Translations under genes and position numbers: made by a program | Notes under the pieces: model-generated | What the model saw: the letters and a program-made list of their open reading frames with translations, nothing else | What the model was told of the DNA's origin: nothing | Database searches by the model: none | In this document: positions 16,617 through 25,910 of the stretch, one piece after another | Numbering within the stretch: position 1 is the first letter of the stretch | How the letters are laid out: every line of letters begins with the position of its first letter | Source: SVTX01 sp964567085 | GTDB taxonomy: Bacteria; Bacillota; Clostridia; Oscillospirales; CAG-272 | DNA length: 64,000 bases | Reading direction: 5' to 3' | NCBI GenBank assembly: GCA_964567085.1 | Contig: CAZMKU010000001.1 | Location: 1-64,000, forward strand

Positions 16617-18944
16617 TTACATACAAACAACCACAAGCTCACCGCCCGAAACGGAAAGCTTTGCGCGCGTTATGCTGTGACCGTAGTCGGAGATTATCTG
16701 CTCCGCGAGATTGTCCTCTACGTTCTTTTGAATATATCTTCTCATATTTCTCGCGCCGTACTTCTCTGAGAAGGACTTTTCGGCTATATGCATAGCCGCG
16801 GCGTGAGTATACTCAAGCTCTATTCCCTTTTCAGAGAGCGCCTCCGCAAGCTCTCCGAGCATTATCTTGGCGATCTTCGCAAAGTCGTTCTTGTCAAGTG
16901 AGCGGAAGGTGATTATCTCATCAACGCGGTTGATAAATTCGGGGCGCAGGAACTTCGAGAGCGCCTTCTCGGTCTTGCTCTCTCCCGCCGCCTTGCCGTC
17001 GCCCGAGAATCCTACCACCGCAGACGAATTTTCAGAGCCCGCGTTCGTCGTCATAACGATAACCGTATTCTCGAAATTCACGGTCTTGCCGTGCGCGTCG
17101 GTAATTCTTCCGTCGTCAAGAATCTGGAGCATAATGTTAAGCACGTCGGGGTGCGCCTTTTCAATTTCGTCGAAAAGCACCACGGAATAAGGCTTACGGC
17201 GAATCTTCTCGGTAAGCTGTCCCGCGTCGTCGTAACCAACGTAGCCGGGAGGCGAACCGATAATTCTCGACACGGAATGCTTTTCCATAAATTCCGACAT
17301 ATCAAGTCTTATAAGCGTTTCGGGGGAATCAAAAAGGTCAGCCGCGAGTCGCTTTACAAGCTCGGTCTTGCCGACACCCGTAGGCCCCGCGAAAATAAAC
17401 GAAACAGGCTTTCTCTTGTACGACACTCCCGCGCGGTTTCTCTTGACTGCGCGAGCTACCGCCATTACCGCCTCGTCCTGACCCACGACGTGAGCCTTAA
17501 GTCTTTCCGCGAGCTTGTCGATCCTTGCGTATTCATTTTCTGTAATCGACGAAGCCGGCACGCCCGTCCACAGCTCAATCACCTCTGCCAGATGCTCTGT
17601 TGTAAGTTCAATTCGCTTGCAATCTCCCTCAATTTCGCGAAGACGCGCGGAAAGCTGCATTTCACGTGACTGTATCTTCGCAATTTCCTCGTACTTTTTC
17701 TGCGCCGCGGCATCGTCGGAGGTGATATTCGCCTCGGCCTCCTCCCTCTGCGACTTAAGAGAAAGCAGCTTGTCGTGGATCTCAAGCGTTTCGTTAAGCT
17801 CGGCGCTCGAAAGCGAGAGCTTTGACGCCGCCTCGTCAAGCAGATCTATCGCCTTGTCGGGAAGATATCTGTCCGTAATATATCTTTCGGAGAGAATTAC
17901 CGCGTTGCGCAAAATTCCTTTTGGAATAACGATTCCGTGGAATTCCTCGTAATAATGACTAATGCCCGAGAGCATCTCGACCGCCTCGGCAACCGAGGGC
18001 TCGTTTACTGTAACGGGCTGGAAGCGTCGCTCAAGCGCGGAATCCTTTTCAATATATTTTCTGTATTCGTTCAGAGTCGTAGCGCCGATAATGCGGATCT
18101 CGCCGCGTGAAAGCGCGGGCTTGAGAATATTCGCCGCGTTAACGCTTCCCTCTGCCTCGCCCGTGCCCACGATATTGTGGACCTCGTCGATAACGAGAAT
18201 GGCGTTGCCAACCTCCTTGACCTCAGCGAGAAGCCCTAAAATTCTCGACTCGAACTGACCGCGGAACTGCGTTCCTGCAACGAGAGCCGTAAGGTCAACA
18301 AGATATAGCTCCTTGTCCTTCAGCTTGTACGGCACGTTGCCCTCCGCGATCCTTATAGCAAGTCCCTCGGCGATAGCCGTCTTACCTACGCCGGGCTCAC
18401 CGATAAGGCAGGGGTTGTTTTTCTGGCGGCGGCAAAGTATCTGAATAACTCTGTCGGTTTCCTTTTCTCTGCCGACGATCCTGTCAATCCTGCCTTCCTT
18501 TGCGTATCTCGTAAGATTTCTGCAATACGCGGTAAGATATTTATATTCTTTTTTAGCCTTGTCTGCCTTTGCCTTGCCCTTGCCGCTCTCGCCCTCGCTC
18601 TTTTTGTGCGGAACAATACCGCTCGCATTGGGCCCCGCCGCCTTGGGAAAGGATATTCCATTCTCACGGAAAAGCTTGGGGATATCGATAGCGGGCGCGC
18701 CGCCGTCCTCTCCCTCGTCGGATGCCATACTCTCGAGCATTCCCGACATTTCCTCCTCCATGCTGTCAAGCTGGTCGGGAGTTATTCCCATTTTACCGTA
18801 AATATCTCCAAGCATATTGTCAACGGGCATACCGAGATCTCGAGCGCACTTGATACAAAGTCCGCTCGAGGTCTTCTCCCCGTTTTCAAGCTTGGTTACA
18901 AAAACAACTGCCACTCTCTTGTGGCAATTAGAACACATTACCAT
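16617..18944 (-). CDS. ClpE-like Hsp100 unfoldase with McsA-type zinc-finger N terminus
   Basis: The 775-residue, two-AAA-domain Clp ATPase begins with a CX2C...CX2C zinc finger (C4, C7, C30, C33) instead of the Clp-N repeat, as in ClpE and McsA. The first Walker A is GEPGVGKT (about 182) with VIDEVHN; the second is GPTGVGKT (about 520) with VLFDEIEKAH. A coiled-coil middle region lies about 400-450. A VGFSG sequence after the second AAA module fits the ClpP-docking loop, so it should feed substrates to ClpP. The N-terminal linker (about 75-135) is low-complexity and charged. It lies between a CvpA-like gene and the pseudo-P-type ATPase. Gene name kept open because ClpC/ClpE boundaries differ in Clostridia. 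Confidence 0.85.
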   Translation of the reverse strand: MVMCSNCHKRVAVVFVTKLENGEKTSSGLCIKCARDLGMPVDNMLGDIYGKMGITPDQLDSMEEEMSGMLESMASDEGEDGGAPAIDIPKLFRENGISFPKAAGPNASGIVPHKKSEGESGKGKAKADKAKKEYKYLTAYCRNLTRYAKEGRIDRIVGREKETDRVIQILCRRQKNNPCLIGEPGVGKTAIAEGLAIRIAEGNVPYKLKDKELYLVDLTALVAGTQFRGQFESRILGLLAEVKEVGNAILVIDEVHNIVGTGEAEGSVNAANILKPALSRGEIRIIGATTLNEYRKYIEKDSALERRFQPVTVNEPSVAEAVEMLSGISHYYEEFHGIVIPKGILRNAVILSERYITDRYLPDKAIDLLDEAASKLSLSSAELNETLEIHDKLLSLKSQREEAEANITSDDAAAQKKYEEIAKIQSREMQLSARLREIEGDCKRIELTTEHLAEVIELWTGVPASSITENEYARIDKLAERLKAHVVGQDEAVMAVARAVKRNRAGVSYKRKPVSFIFAGPTGVGKTELVKRLAADLFDSPETLIRLDMSEFMEKHSVSRIIGSPPGYVGYDDAGQLTEKIRRKPYSVVLFDEIEKAHPDVLNIMLQILDDGRITDAHGKTVNFENTVIVMTTNAGSENSSAVVGFSGDGKAAGESKTEKALSKFLRPEFINRVDEIITFRSLDKNDFAKIAKIMLGELAEALSEKGIELEYTHAAAMHIAEKSFSEKYGARNMRRYIQKNVEDNLAEQIISDYGHSITRAKLSVSGGELVVVCM

Positions 18945-18993
18945 AAAAAATTCCTCTGAAATTCAATATATAGCTACACTCTCTTGCCAAAGC

Positions 18994-19392
18994 TCACCTC
19001 GGCAAAATATTATCAACAATTTTTAAAATAAACGACGAATCCAGCGCGTCCGTTCCCGACGCTTCAATAATCGCGAGCATCAAAAAGGATATTACGACAA
19101 CGCCGACAAGTCCGTTGAATATGCCGAGCACCGTGCCTAAAATGGCGTCAGTCTTTGCCAAGATCGGCACCTTCAGCTTTCTTATAATTTTAGCCAAAAC
19201 CGCGATAGCGATAAGAAGCAAAATATATATTATCGCAAAATAAACGTATTCAAGATCAAATATCCTGTAGATCAGAACCGATACGATAAGCGCGACGATT
19301 CCCGACACCGACAGAAGAAATCCGCGTCTGTATCCGAAAAATATCGCAAGTCCCACGTAAAGCAGGAGAAGTATATCAAAAATCAATCCCAT
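18994..19392 (-). CDS. CvpA-like membrane protein
   Basis: The 132-residue protein has about four hydrophobic spans (residues 3-20, 26-46, 50-70, 90-112) and the CvpA signature FFGYRRGFLLSVSGIVALIV near the N terminus. CvpA-family proteins are small inner-membrane proteins with loosely defined roles (colicin V export in enterics, envelope function elsewhere). It is shorter than the usual 160-180 residues and ends soon after the last span. It starts after CGGAGGTTTTT and is co-directional with DUF5711 and clpE. Confidence 0.75.
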   Translation of the reverse strand: MGLIFDILLLLYVGLAIFFGYRRGFLLSVSGIVALIVSVLIYRIFDLEYVYFAIIYILLLIAIAVLAKIIRKLKVPILAKTDAILGTVLGIFNGLVGVVVISFLMLAIIEASGTDALDSSFILKIVDNILPR

Positions 19393-19426
19393 AAAAACCT
19401 CCGATGTAGCCGAAAGCCGTTAAATA

Positions 19427-20698
19427 TTACGGCCATGAATCAATAACGTACGACATATTTTGTCTGCACAGCATTATACGTCCGCTATCAAGAATAAGTA
19501 TCTCGCCGTCAGCGGCATTCATCTCGACAAGCTGAAGCTTGAGAGAGCTTATATCCAATCTGTAAACACCCTTGTCAGCCGCCAGATAAACGTATTTCGA
19601 CGATGCCGCCATATCGGAAAATTCGCCCTCGACGGTCTGCTGCATAACGACCTTCCCGCGTGAGTTTATGATATACAGCGTGTTTTTCATATTGACTCTG
19701 TCATCGGCAAACAAAAGCACGACGTACCTTTCATTTACCGCCGTAAGGCAGAGCGTTCCCGACGGATACTGATATTCGCCTACGGTCTCTCCTTTATTAT
19801 TGTACGTAAAAATATAATCCTCGCACATGACCGCGATCCTGTCGCCGCTCATATAATGGCAGCTATACGGCAGATTTCCGATCTCCGTGACGCTTGATAC
19901 GACCTCTCCGCTTTTAGTATTCAGGATAGTGAGCGTATATATGTAGTCGCCGCCCGACGCGTCAAGAGTAAGTAATGCTAAATGCTTTCCGCTCTCGCTG
20001 TATTCACAGTCGATAGCGTAATCACTGCGCATATAGGAAAATTCCCGCTTCCCGTCCTCGTCGTAGAAGGTGATCTCCGTATTGTATTTTTCACTTTTTC
20101 CGACCACGGCGAACTTACCGTCGTCCGACATATCCGCGGCACTTATAGGATATTCGCGGTTTTCAAGATAAATGTCTTCAAAGGAGTTATACAGAGTAAA
20201 TCCCCGCCCTCCGAGATCGTACACAAGGAAGGTGCTGCTCGATGATACTACGATTGGATTCGAATAGCTCATCTGCTCAATTAGGGTCTCATATCCCGCC
20301 TTATTGAACGCCTGGACCTCTCTGTCGGACGCCACGATAAATCCGCTCTTGAACTCGGCAAAGCTCTGGTTTCTCGTGGGCTGTGAATAGCTTATCTGAG
20401 CTCGCTCACCCTCGCCTATCTGACCCATAAGTCTTACCTCACGGAAGAAGTAATACATATTCATAGGCCCTATGTCCTTACCGAAAATTATAAGCATCGA
20501 GAAGAGAAACACGATACACAGAGCAATTGCGATAAAGCTCACGAAATGCGCCCTCTTTGCGCTCCTCGCGGACGCGTGTGAGGACTCAATTCCCTCTGCT
20601 GCGAGCCGTCCGTCATACTCCGACGAAAGCTTCTTTGCTATTTTATTTTCTTTGATTTTTTTTGAAAATCCCTTAAAGCTCCACGACAGCCTTAGCAT
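19427..20698 (-). CDS. DUF5711 family membrane-anchored beta-propeller-like protein
   Basis: The 423-residue protein has a basic cytosolic N terminus (about 1-50), one membrane span (about 52-72, FVSFIAIALCIVFLFSMLII), and a 340-residue external part of repeated strand motifs (VVSSSSTFLVYDLGGRGFTL, FAVVGKSEKYNTEITFYDED, HLALLTLDASGGDYIYTLTI), each like a propeller blade. This fits the DUF5711 family seen across Clostridia; function unknown. It lies 25 bp after truA and 34 bp before the cvpA-like gene. Confidence 0.7.
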   Translation of the reverse strand: MLRLSWSFKGFSKKIKENKIAKKLSSEYDGRLAAEGIESSHASARSAKRAHFVSFIAIALCIVFLFSMLIIFGKDIGPMNMYYFFREVRLMGQIGEGERAQISYSQPTRNQSFAEFKSGFIVASDREVQAFNKAGYETLIEQMSYSNPIVVSSSSTFLVYDLGGRGFTLYNSFEDIYLENREYPISAADMSDDGKFAVVGKSEKYNTEITFYDEDGKREFSYMRSDYAIDCEYSESGKHLALLTLDASGGDYIYTLTILNTKSGEVVSSVTEIGNLPYSCHYMSGDRIAVMCEDYIFTYNNKGETVGEYQYPSGTLCLTAVNERYVVLLFADDRVNMKNTLYIINSRGKVVMQQTVEGEFSDMAASSKYVYLAADKGVYRLDISSLKLQLVEMNAADGEILILDSGRIMLCRQNMSYVIDSWP

Positions 20699-20723
20699 AT
20701 TTCTCTCCCTTCCCCGAATTTTA

Positions 20724-21482
20724 TCAATAAACCACTCGATTTAAATACAAGCCCTCGGGCGGCGCGGTCTGTCCCGCCCTTGCTCGGTCACACGACGAAA
20801 TAATATCATCTATCTCGTCTGCCAAAATTTTCCCCTCGGCAACCGCGATGAGCGTTCCCGCCATAATTCTCACCATATTGTAGAGAAATCCGTCGGCGGC
20901 AACGGTAAATTCGATAATCCCGTCGCGCTCCGTAACGGTCGCATACTTTACGTCTCGCACGGTGGACACCACCTGCGAGCCCTGCGCCATAAACGAGCGA
21001 AAATCACGCTCGCCCACAAAGCATTTAGCGGCGGAATTCATCGCCTCGATCTGCTCGGGCGCAAATTTCTTTTTAAGTATGAGGCTTCTGCCGTTCTCGA
21101 ACGGAGCGCGCGCGCCGCCGTTGTACATTCTGTAGACGTATTCCTTATACCTTACGTCGTATCTCGGATGGAACGAGCTATCCACCATTTCCGCTCCGAA
21201 AACGCAAATATCATTCGGCAGATGAGCGTTGAGCGCGCGGACAATTCTATCGGGAGAAAGCGAGGTTTCAATATCACTCTCGCCCTTTTTCGAAATAGTC
21301 GCGCAGAACATATTCGCGTGAACTCCGCTATCCGTTCTGCTGCATCCCGTAATATCGCAGTCGAACGAAAAAAGCTCCCTCGCCGCGCGGGTCAATTCGC
21401 CCTGCACGCTTCTTTTGCCATTCTGCACCTGATAACCGCAAAAGTCAGTCCCGAGATATGAAAGCCTTATAAATATCTTCAT
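20724..21482 (-). CDS. truA: tRNA pseudouridine(38-40) synthase
   Basis: The 252-residue protein starts MKIFIRLSYLGTDFCGYQVQ, with the catalytic Asp in GCSRTDSGVHANMFC (about 45-60), RYKEYVYRMYNGG, and the C-terminal NMVRIMAGTLIAVAEGK. TruA makes pseudouridine at positions 38-40 of the tRNA anticodon arm. The start ATG at 21482 follows GAGGAGCATGAT; the in-frame extension to 21521 overlaps ecfT and is not supported. Placement right after ecfA-ecfA-ecfT is a widely conserved Firmicutes arrangement. Confidence 0.96.
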   Translation of the reverse strand: MKIFIRLSYLGTDFCGYQVQNGKRSVQGELTRAARELFSFDCDITGCSRTDSGVHANMFCATISKKGESDIETSLSPDRIVRALNAHLPNDICVFGAEMVDSSFHPRYDVRYKEYVYRMYNGGARAPFENGRSLILKKKFAPEQIEAMNSAAKCFVGERDFRSFMAQGSQVVSTVRDVKYATVTERDGIIEFTVAADGFLYNMVRIMAGTLIAVAEGKILADEIDDIISSCDRARAGQTAPPEGLYLNRVVY

Positions 21483-21492
21483 ATCATGCTCC

Positions 21493-22320
21493 TCACATAG
21501 TATATCCCGGAGCAAAAGCATTTATAAGTATAATGCCCGCGACAAACGCCGCCATTACGGCAAGACCTATAAAATCTCCGACTCTCAGCTTCAACGCGTG
21601 AAGCTTGGTTCTTCCCGAGCCTCCGCGATAGCAGCGGCAGGTCATAGCCGTCGCGAGCTCGCCCGCGCGTCTGAATGCCGAAATGAAAAGCGGGATCAGT
21701 ACGGGAATGAGCGCCTTTGCTCGCTGTATGAGCGAGCCGTTCGTGAAATCCGCGCCTCTCGCCTTCTGCGCCGACATAATTTTACCCGTTTCCTCGATTA
21801 TCGTAGGGATAAAGCGAAGCGCTATGGTCATCATCATGGCAAATTCGTGAACGGGAACCTTGATCTTTTTCAAGGGAGAAAGCAGGCTTTCGATTCCGTC
21901 GGTAAGCTGAATGGGCGTGGTTGTGTACGTTAAAAACATACAGCTTCCGATTATCATAGAGATGATACGAATGACGATAAACGCCGCGTTATAAAGACCG
22001 TCGCTGTAAATATTGATAAACCTCCACGAGAAAAGAAGACTGCTCTCGTCACCCTTCGTCCAGAAGATATTCAATACCGCGGTAAATATCATAATAAATA
22101 TTATCGCCTTTATCGAGCGCAGCACCGTGCGAAGCGGTATACGGCTCAAAAGCACGAGCGCTATCGCGCTCGCGAAAAGGAGCGCAAAGCTGAATATATT
22201 TTTGCAAAGGAAGCTTGCAACTATATACACGATCGCGAGAATTATCTTCATTCTCGGGTCAAGTCTGTGAATAGGAGACTTCGCGGGATAATACTGACCG
22301 AAGGCTATACCGTTATTCAT
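21493..22320 (-). CDS. ecfT: Energy-coupling factor transporter membrane subunit EcfT
   Basis: The 275-residue integral membrane protein starts MNNGIAFGQYYPAKSPIHRL, the typical EcfT N terminus with DPRMKI. It has about five to six spans and the coupling-helix Ala-Arg-Gly motif (KARGADF, about residue 190) with a second conserved LATAMTCRCYRGG near 235. It transduces ATP hydrolysis from EcfA1/A2 to a vitamin-specific S subunit. The ATG (22320) overlaps the ecfA2 stop by 4 nt (ATGA), so translation is coupled. No S component is encoded nearby, as expected for the shared (group II) module. Confidence 0.94.
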   Translation of the reverse strand: MNNGIAFGQYYPAKSPIHRLDPRMKIILAIVYIVASFLCKNIFSFALLFASAIALVLLSRIPLRTVLRSIKAIIFIMIFTAVLNIFWTKGDESSLLFSWRFINIYSDGLYNAAFIVIRIISMIIGSCMFLTYTTTPIQLTDGIESLLSPLKKIKVPVHEFAMMMTIALRFIPTIIEETGKIMSAQKARGADFTNGSLIQRAKALIPVLIPLFISAFRRAGELATAMTCRCYRGGSGRTKLHALKLRVGDFIGLAVMAAFVAGIILINAFAPGYTM

Positions 22321-23174
22321 ACGCCACCTCCGAATATATCCATAAGACACCCTTCCGCGTCCTCGACGGTGTAAATACCCGAATCCACCTTGATTCCGCG
22401 CTCCGCGAGCAGCATCATAAGCTTGGTTATCTCGGGCACGTCAAGACCGATCGCCTCAAGCTCGTCCGCGCGCGAAAAGATCTCGTTTCGGTTGCCGCAC
22501 ATAGCGATACGCGAGCCCGACATTACGATTATGTCGTCGCAATATCTCGCCATATCCTCCATACTGTGACTGACGATAACGACAGATGCGCCCGTCGCCT
22601 CGGCATATTTTCTGATGCCCGCAAAAATGGAATTTCTGCCAATGGGGTCAAGTCCCGCCGCAGGCTCGTCGAGCACGAGCACCTCGGGCTTCATAGCCAT
22701 AACGCCCGCGATAGCGACTCTTCTCTTCTGTCCGCCCGACAGATCAAAGGGCGACTTGTCAAGCAGAGACGTATCAAGTCCCACAAAGGATGCACATTCG
22801 GCAATCCTCTTATTTATTTCATCGTCCGAGAGCCCCATATTGCGAGGGCCGAAGGCAATATCCGCTTTTACAGTTTCCTCAAAGAGCTGATATTCGGGAT
22901 ACTGCATAACAAGTCCTACGCGAAATCTTACCTTGCCGATCTCCTTCGGCTTCTCCCAGATATCCTCGCCGTCAAGCAGAATTCTGCCCCTCGTGGGCTT
23001 AATAAGGCCATTGAACATCTGCACGAGAGTTGATTTTCCCGAGCCCGTATGTCCGATGATTCCCGTTATTCTGTTTTCCTCAATAGTGATACTTACGTCG
23101 TCAAGAGCGCGCGCCTCAAAGGGCGTTTTTGCGCTGTAAACGTAAGAAACGTTTTCAACGATTATTTTAGACAT
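22317..23174 (-). CDS. ecfA2: Energy-coupling factor transporter ATPase EcfA2
   Basis: The 285-residue ABC ATPase has Walker A GHTGSGKST (about 40), a Q-loop region VGLVMQYPEYQLFEETV, signature DLSGGQKRRVAIAG, Walker B VLVLDEPAAGLDP, and H-loop VSHSMEDMA. The LDEPAAGLDP form and the YPEYQLFE Q loop are typical of EcfA2 (CbiO2-type). It lies 21 bp after ecfA1 and overlaps ecfT. Confidence 0.94.
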   Translation of the reverse strand: MSKIIVENVSYVYSAKTPFEARALDDVSITIEENRITGIIGHTGSGKSTLVQMFNGLIKPTRGRILLDGEDIWEKPKEIGKVRFRVGLVMQYPEYQLFEETVKADIAFGPRNMGLSDDEINKRIAECASFVGLDTSLLDKSPFDLSGGQKRRVAIAGVMAMKPEVLVLDEPAAGLDPIGRNSIFAGIRKYAEATGASVVIVSHSMEDMARYCDDIIVMSGSRIAMCGNRNEIFSRADELEAIGLDVPEITKLMMLLAERGIKVDSGIYTVEDAEGCLMDIFGGGV

Positions 23175-23195
23175 TTCTATCCTTATTTCCTAAAT

Positions 23196-24062
23196 TTATT
23201 TCTTCTCGAGCGCCTCGGCTATGGCATCAACGGCTCCGCTCATAGTGCTGAAATCGCCGTGAATGTCAACGCCGCGCTCACGAAGTCTTACGCAAATATC
23301 CGCGCACTGCGGCAGGTCAAGTCCCGCCTCTTTTATCGTTTCCTTTTGCATAAACACCTCTCTCGGTGCTCCGTCAAGCACCACCTCGCCGTCGTTTAAC
23401 ACGATCGCGCGGTCGGCTCTCGCCGCCTCGTCCATATAGTGCGTGATCGTGATAACGGTTATTCCCTTTTCACGATTGAGCTTTTCAATAGTCGAAATAA
23501 CCTCGCGTCTGCCGACGGGATCGAGCATAGCCGTGGATTCGTCGAATATCATACACTCGGGCATCATAGCGATAATTCCCGCGATAGCAACTCTCTGCTT
23601 CTGACCGCCCGAAAGCCTGTGAGGCTCGTGTCGGGAGAACCTTGTCATTCCAACGGTTTCAAGCGCATAGTCTACTCTCCTGCGAAGCTCATCTCTGGGA
23701 AGACCGAGGTTCTCGGGGCCGAACGCAACATCCTCCTCGACGATAGTGGCAACGAGCTGATTGTCGGGATTCTGGAAAACCATTCCGACCTTCTTGCGAA
23801 GCTCGAAAACGTCGTCCTCGGTCACGTCCTCGCCCGTAATATCCACGCCGTCAATAACTATTTTCCCCTCCAGGTAATCGTAATCATCGATAACCATATT
23901 GAGCAGCTTCGCGAGCGTGGATTTGCCCGAGCCGTTATGTCCCAGGATGGCAACGTACTGACCCTTTTCAATTTCAATATTTACGTCCTTCAGAACCTTG
24001 ATCGGCAAGCCGTCGTCGTCCTTGTAGGAATAATTTAGATTTTTAATTTCAATAAATGACAT
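23196..24062 (-). CDS. ecfA1: Energy-coupling factor transporter ATPase EcfA1
   Basis: The 288-residue ABC ATPase has Walker A GHNGSGKST, Q loop MVFQNPDNQLVATIVEEDVA, signature RLSGGQKQRVAIAG, and Walker B CMIFDESTAMLDP, the EcfA1-specific form. I choose the ATG at 24062 (MSFIEIKNLNYSY), where family members normally begin. Longer in-frame starts at 24110 and 24128 overlap the upstream methyltransferase; the Shine-Dalgarno of the chosen start is weak (GGAATTAAAAAA), so this start is less certain than the family call. First of the ecfA1-A2-T block. Confidence 0.92.
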   Translation of the reverse strand: MSFIEIKNLNYSYKDDDGLPIKVLKDVNIEIEKGQYVAILGHNGSGKSTLAKLLNMVIDDYDYLEGKIVIDGVDITGEDVTEDDVFELRKKVGMVFQNPDNQLVATIVEEDVAFGPENLGLPRDELRRRVDYALETVGMTRFSRHEPHRLSGGQKQRVAIAGIIAMMPECMIFDESTAMLDPVGRREVISTIEKLNREKGITVITITHYMDEAARADRAIVLNDGEVVLDGAPREVFMQKETIKEAGLDLPQCADICVRLRERGVDIHGDFSTMSGAVDAIAEALEKK

Positions 24063-24088
24063 TTTTTTAATTCCGAATTCAATAGATT

Positions 24089-24958
24089 TTATCTTGATTT
24101 GCTCTGCCATCTCGTGCTGGCTCCGCAAGGAAGCACCAGAGATGATTGCGAAACCTTGAGTCCCAATTCTCCCGCCTCGGTATAGCCGCCGTATTTCGAC
24201 GTCACCTTGAGATCAACTATGTATCCCATAGTCATAGGCGAAAGTCCCGTTGTATAAGAGTTTACAAGGAAGAACAGAGGCTCGTCCGAGAGCACCCGTG
24301 AAACCAATGTGATAAGCTCGTCAATATTGTCCTCAAGCTTCCACACCTCGCCGTTTGGGCCGCGGCCGTATGAGGGCGGGTCCATAATAATGCCGTCGTA
24401 TTTGTTGCCGCGGCGGATCTCGCGCTCAACGAACTTCTTGCAGTCGTCAACGATGTAGCGAATAGGCGCGTCCGCAAGACCGCAAAGCTGCGCGTTCTCC
24501 TTTGCCATAGCGACCATACCCTTCGACGCGTCAACGTGAACGACCTGCGCGCCCGCCTTCGCCGCCGCCATAGTAGCGCCGCCCGTATACGCAAAAAGAT
24601 TTAACACCTTGATGGGTCTGTCCGCATTCTTGATAAGCCTCGAAAACCAATCCCAGTTTGCCGCCTGCTCGGGAAAGAGTCCCGTATGCTTAAAGCCCAT
24701 AGGCTTGATCCTGAAATTGAGGTCGCCGTAGCCAACCGTCCACTCCTGCGGCATCTTGCTCTTTACCCAGCCGCCTCCTCCGCCTGACGAACGGCGGTAA
24801 ATTCCGTCCGCTCTGCTCCAGAGGGGGTGCTGCTTTGTATTTTTCCATATTATCTGCGGATCGGGGCGCACCAATATATATTTTCCCCATCTCTCGAGTC
24901 TCTCGCCGTCGGATGCGTCAAGAAGCTCGTAATCCCGCCAATTTTCACTGTACCACAT
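24089..24958 (-). CDS. Class I SAM-dependent methyltransferase (RlmI/COG1092-like)
   Basis: The 289-residue protein has the SAM-binding motif VLNLFAYTGGATMAAAKAGA (about 119-138) followed by VVHVDASKGMVAMA, and the catalytic-loop motif IIMDPPSYGRGP (about 193-204). These are characteristic of the COG1092 rRNA cytosine-C5 methyltransferase group, though it lacks a recognisable PUA domain and is shorter than RlmI. The N terminus has a glycine run (SSGGGGGWVKSK) in the substrate-binding part. The start follows AATGGAGGATAAACA; ruvC ends 42 bp upstream. The RNA target is not established. Confidence 0.8.
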   Translation of the reverse strand: MWYSENWRDYELLDASDGERLERWGKYILVRPDPQIIWKNTKQHPLWSRADGIYRRSSGGGGGWVKSKMPQEWTVGYGDLNFRIKPMGFKHTGLFPEQAANWDWFSRLIKNADRPIKVLNLFAYTGGATMAAAKAGAQVVHVDASKGMVAMAKENAQLCGLADAPIRYIVDDCKKFVEREIRRGNKYDGIIMDPPSYGRGPNGEVWKLEDNIDELITLVSRVLSDEPLFFLVNSYTTGLSPMTMGYIVDLKVTSKYGGYTEAGELGLKVSQSSLVLPCGASTRWQSKSR

Positions 24959-25000
24959 TGTTTATCCTCCATTAGCGTAAGCAAAAATATGCTTATGCCG

Positions 25001-25495
25001 TTACTTTATATATTTTGAAAGCCTCGAGCAGCCCGCGTGTCCGTGGCAAATGGCTATCGCCAGCGCGTCGGCGGTATCGTCGGGCTTGGGCGGATTTTTA
25101 AGTCCCAACATCGTCGTAACCATACTGATGACCTGCTTCTTTTCTGCGCGTCCGTAGCCTACGACCGCCTGCTTTACCTGAAGCGGAGTGTACTCGAATA
25201 TTTCAAGCCCGCGAAGCTGCGCAGACATAAGTATCACTCCCCTCGCCTGCGCTACCATAATAGCCGTCTTTGAGTTTGTGTTAAAGAACAGCTCCTCGAC
25301 CGCCATCTGCTGCGGCTTGTATTTATCGATTATTTCATTCATTCCGTGATATATCTGCTCAAGACGGAGGTTCGGGTCCATTCCCGCAGGGGTCTGTATA
25401 GAACCAAAGCCAAGCGGCGTAAACCTGTTATTCGAATATTCCAAAACACCCCAGCCGACTATCGCGTATCCCGGGTCAATTCCAAGCACGATCAT
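25001..25495 (-). CDS. ruvC: Holliday junction resolvase RuvC
   Basis: The 164-residue endonuclease starts MIVLGIDPGYAIVGWGVLEY, with the catalytic Asp at 7, the Glu in MAVEELFFNTNSKTA (about 66-67) and the C-terminal Asp pair in KPDDTADALAIAICHGH (about 138-141). It cleaves Holliday junctions processed by RuvAB, which is encoded 4 kb away on the other strand. It has its own promoter (25559-25587) and heads the long minus-strand run to 13900. Confidence 0.97.
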   Translation of the reverse strand: MIVLGIDPGYAIVGWGVLEYSNNRFTPLGFGSIQTPAGMDPNLRLEQIYHGMNEIIDKYKPQQMAVEELFFNTNSKTAIMVAQARGVILMSAQLRGLEIFEYTPLQVKQAVVGYGRAEKKQVISMVTTMLGLKNPPKPDDTADALAIAICHGHAGCSRLSKYIK

Positions 25496-25558
25496 TATAT
25501 ATCCCTTTTCTTAACCTTGTTTTAATTTTTTCGCATAATATCCCATTATCATCTATTC

Positions 25559-25587
25559 ATTATAACATATTCTATCTTCAATGTCAA
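25559..25587 (-). promoter_or_regulatory. Sigma-A promoter of ruvC
   Basis: Minus strand TTGACA (25587-25582), 17 bp ending in TATGT, TATAAT (25564-25559). Perfect hexamers. It may drive the whole ruvC-to-pseudo-ATPase run, in which no internal terminator is apparent. Confidence 0.85.
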
Positions 25588-25641
25588 ATATATATTTTGT
25601 ATTTTATTTATAAACTTTTAGAAAATTTATACCATTATCCG

Positions 25642-25670
25642 TTTACATTTGAGCGTATTTATGGTATAAT
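25642..25670 (+). promoter_or_regulatory. Promoter of DUF951-yfhO-ruvAB
   Basis: TTTACA (25642-25647), 17 bp, TATAAT (25665-25670) with an ATGG before it. Divergent from the ruvC promoter about 55 bp away. Confidence 0.75.
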
Positions 25671-25715
25671 GAATTGAATATATCAAAATCCCGAGAGCAT
25701 CAAACGGAGGCAAGA

Positions 25716-25898
25716 ATGAATATTCCGAAGCTTGCGGTGGGCGACACCGTAAAACTCAAAAAGCAGCACCCCTGCGGTTGCGACGAATTCAAGATCCTCC
25801 GCGTAGGAAGCGATATAAGGATCGTCTGTATAGGATGCGGCAGGGATATGACGATGGACAGATTGAAGCTTGAAAAAGCCATCAAAAAAATCATATAA
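25716..25898 (+). CDS. DUF951 family protein
   Basis: The 60-residue protein MNIPKLAVGDTVKLKKQHPC then GCDEFKILRVGSDIRIVCIG matches DUF951, a very small conserved Firmicutes protein with a KKxHPCG motif and CxxC-like cysteines (C20, C22, C38, C41), possibly metal-binding. The start has CGGAGGCAAGA before it. A longer frame from TTG 25674 overlaps the promoter and is rejected. Function unknown. Confidence 0.85.
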   Translation: MNIPKLAVGDTVKLKKQHPCGCDEFKILRVGSDIRIVCIGCGRDMTMDRLKLEKAIKKII

Positions 25899-25910
25899 AG
25901 GACACTGAAA

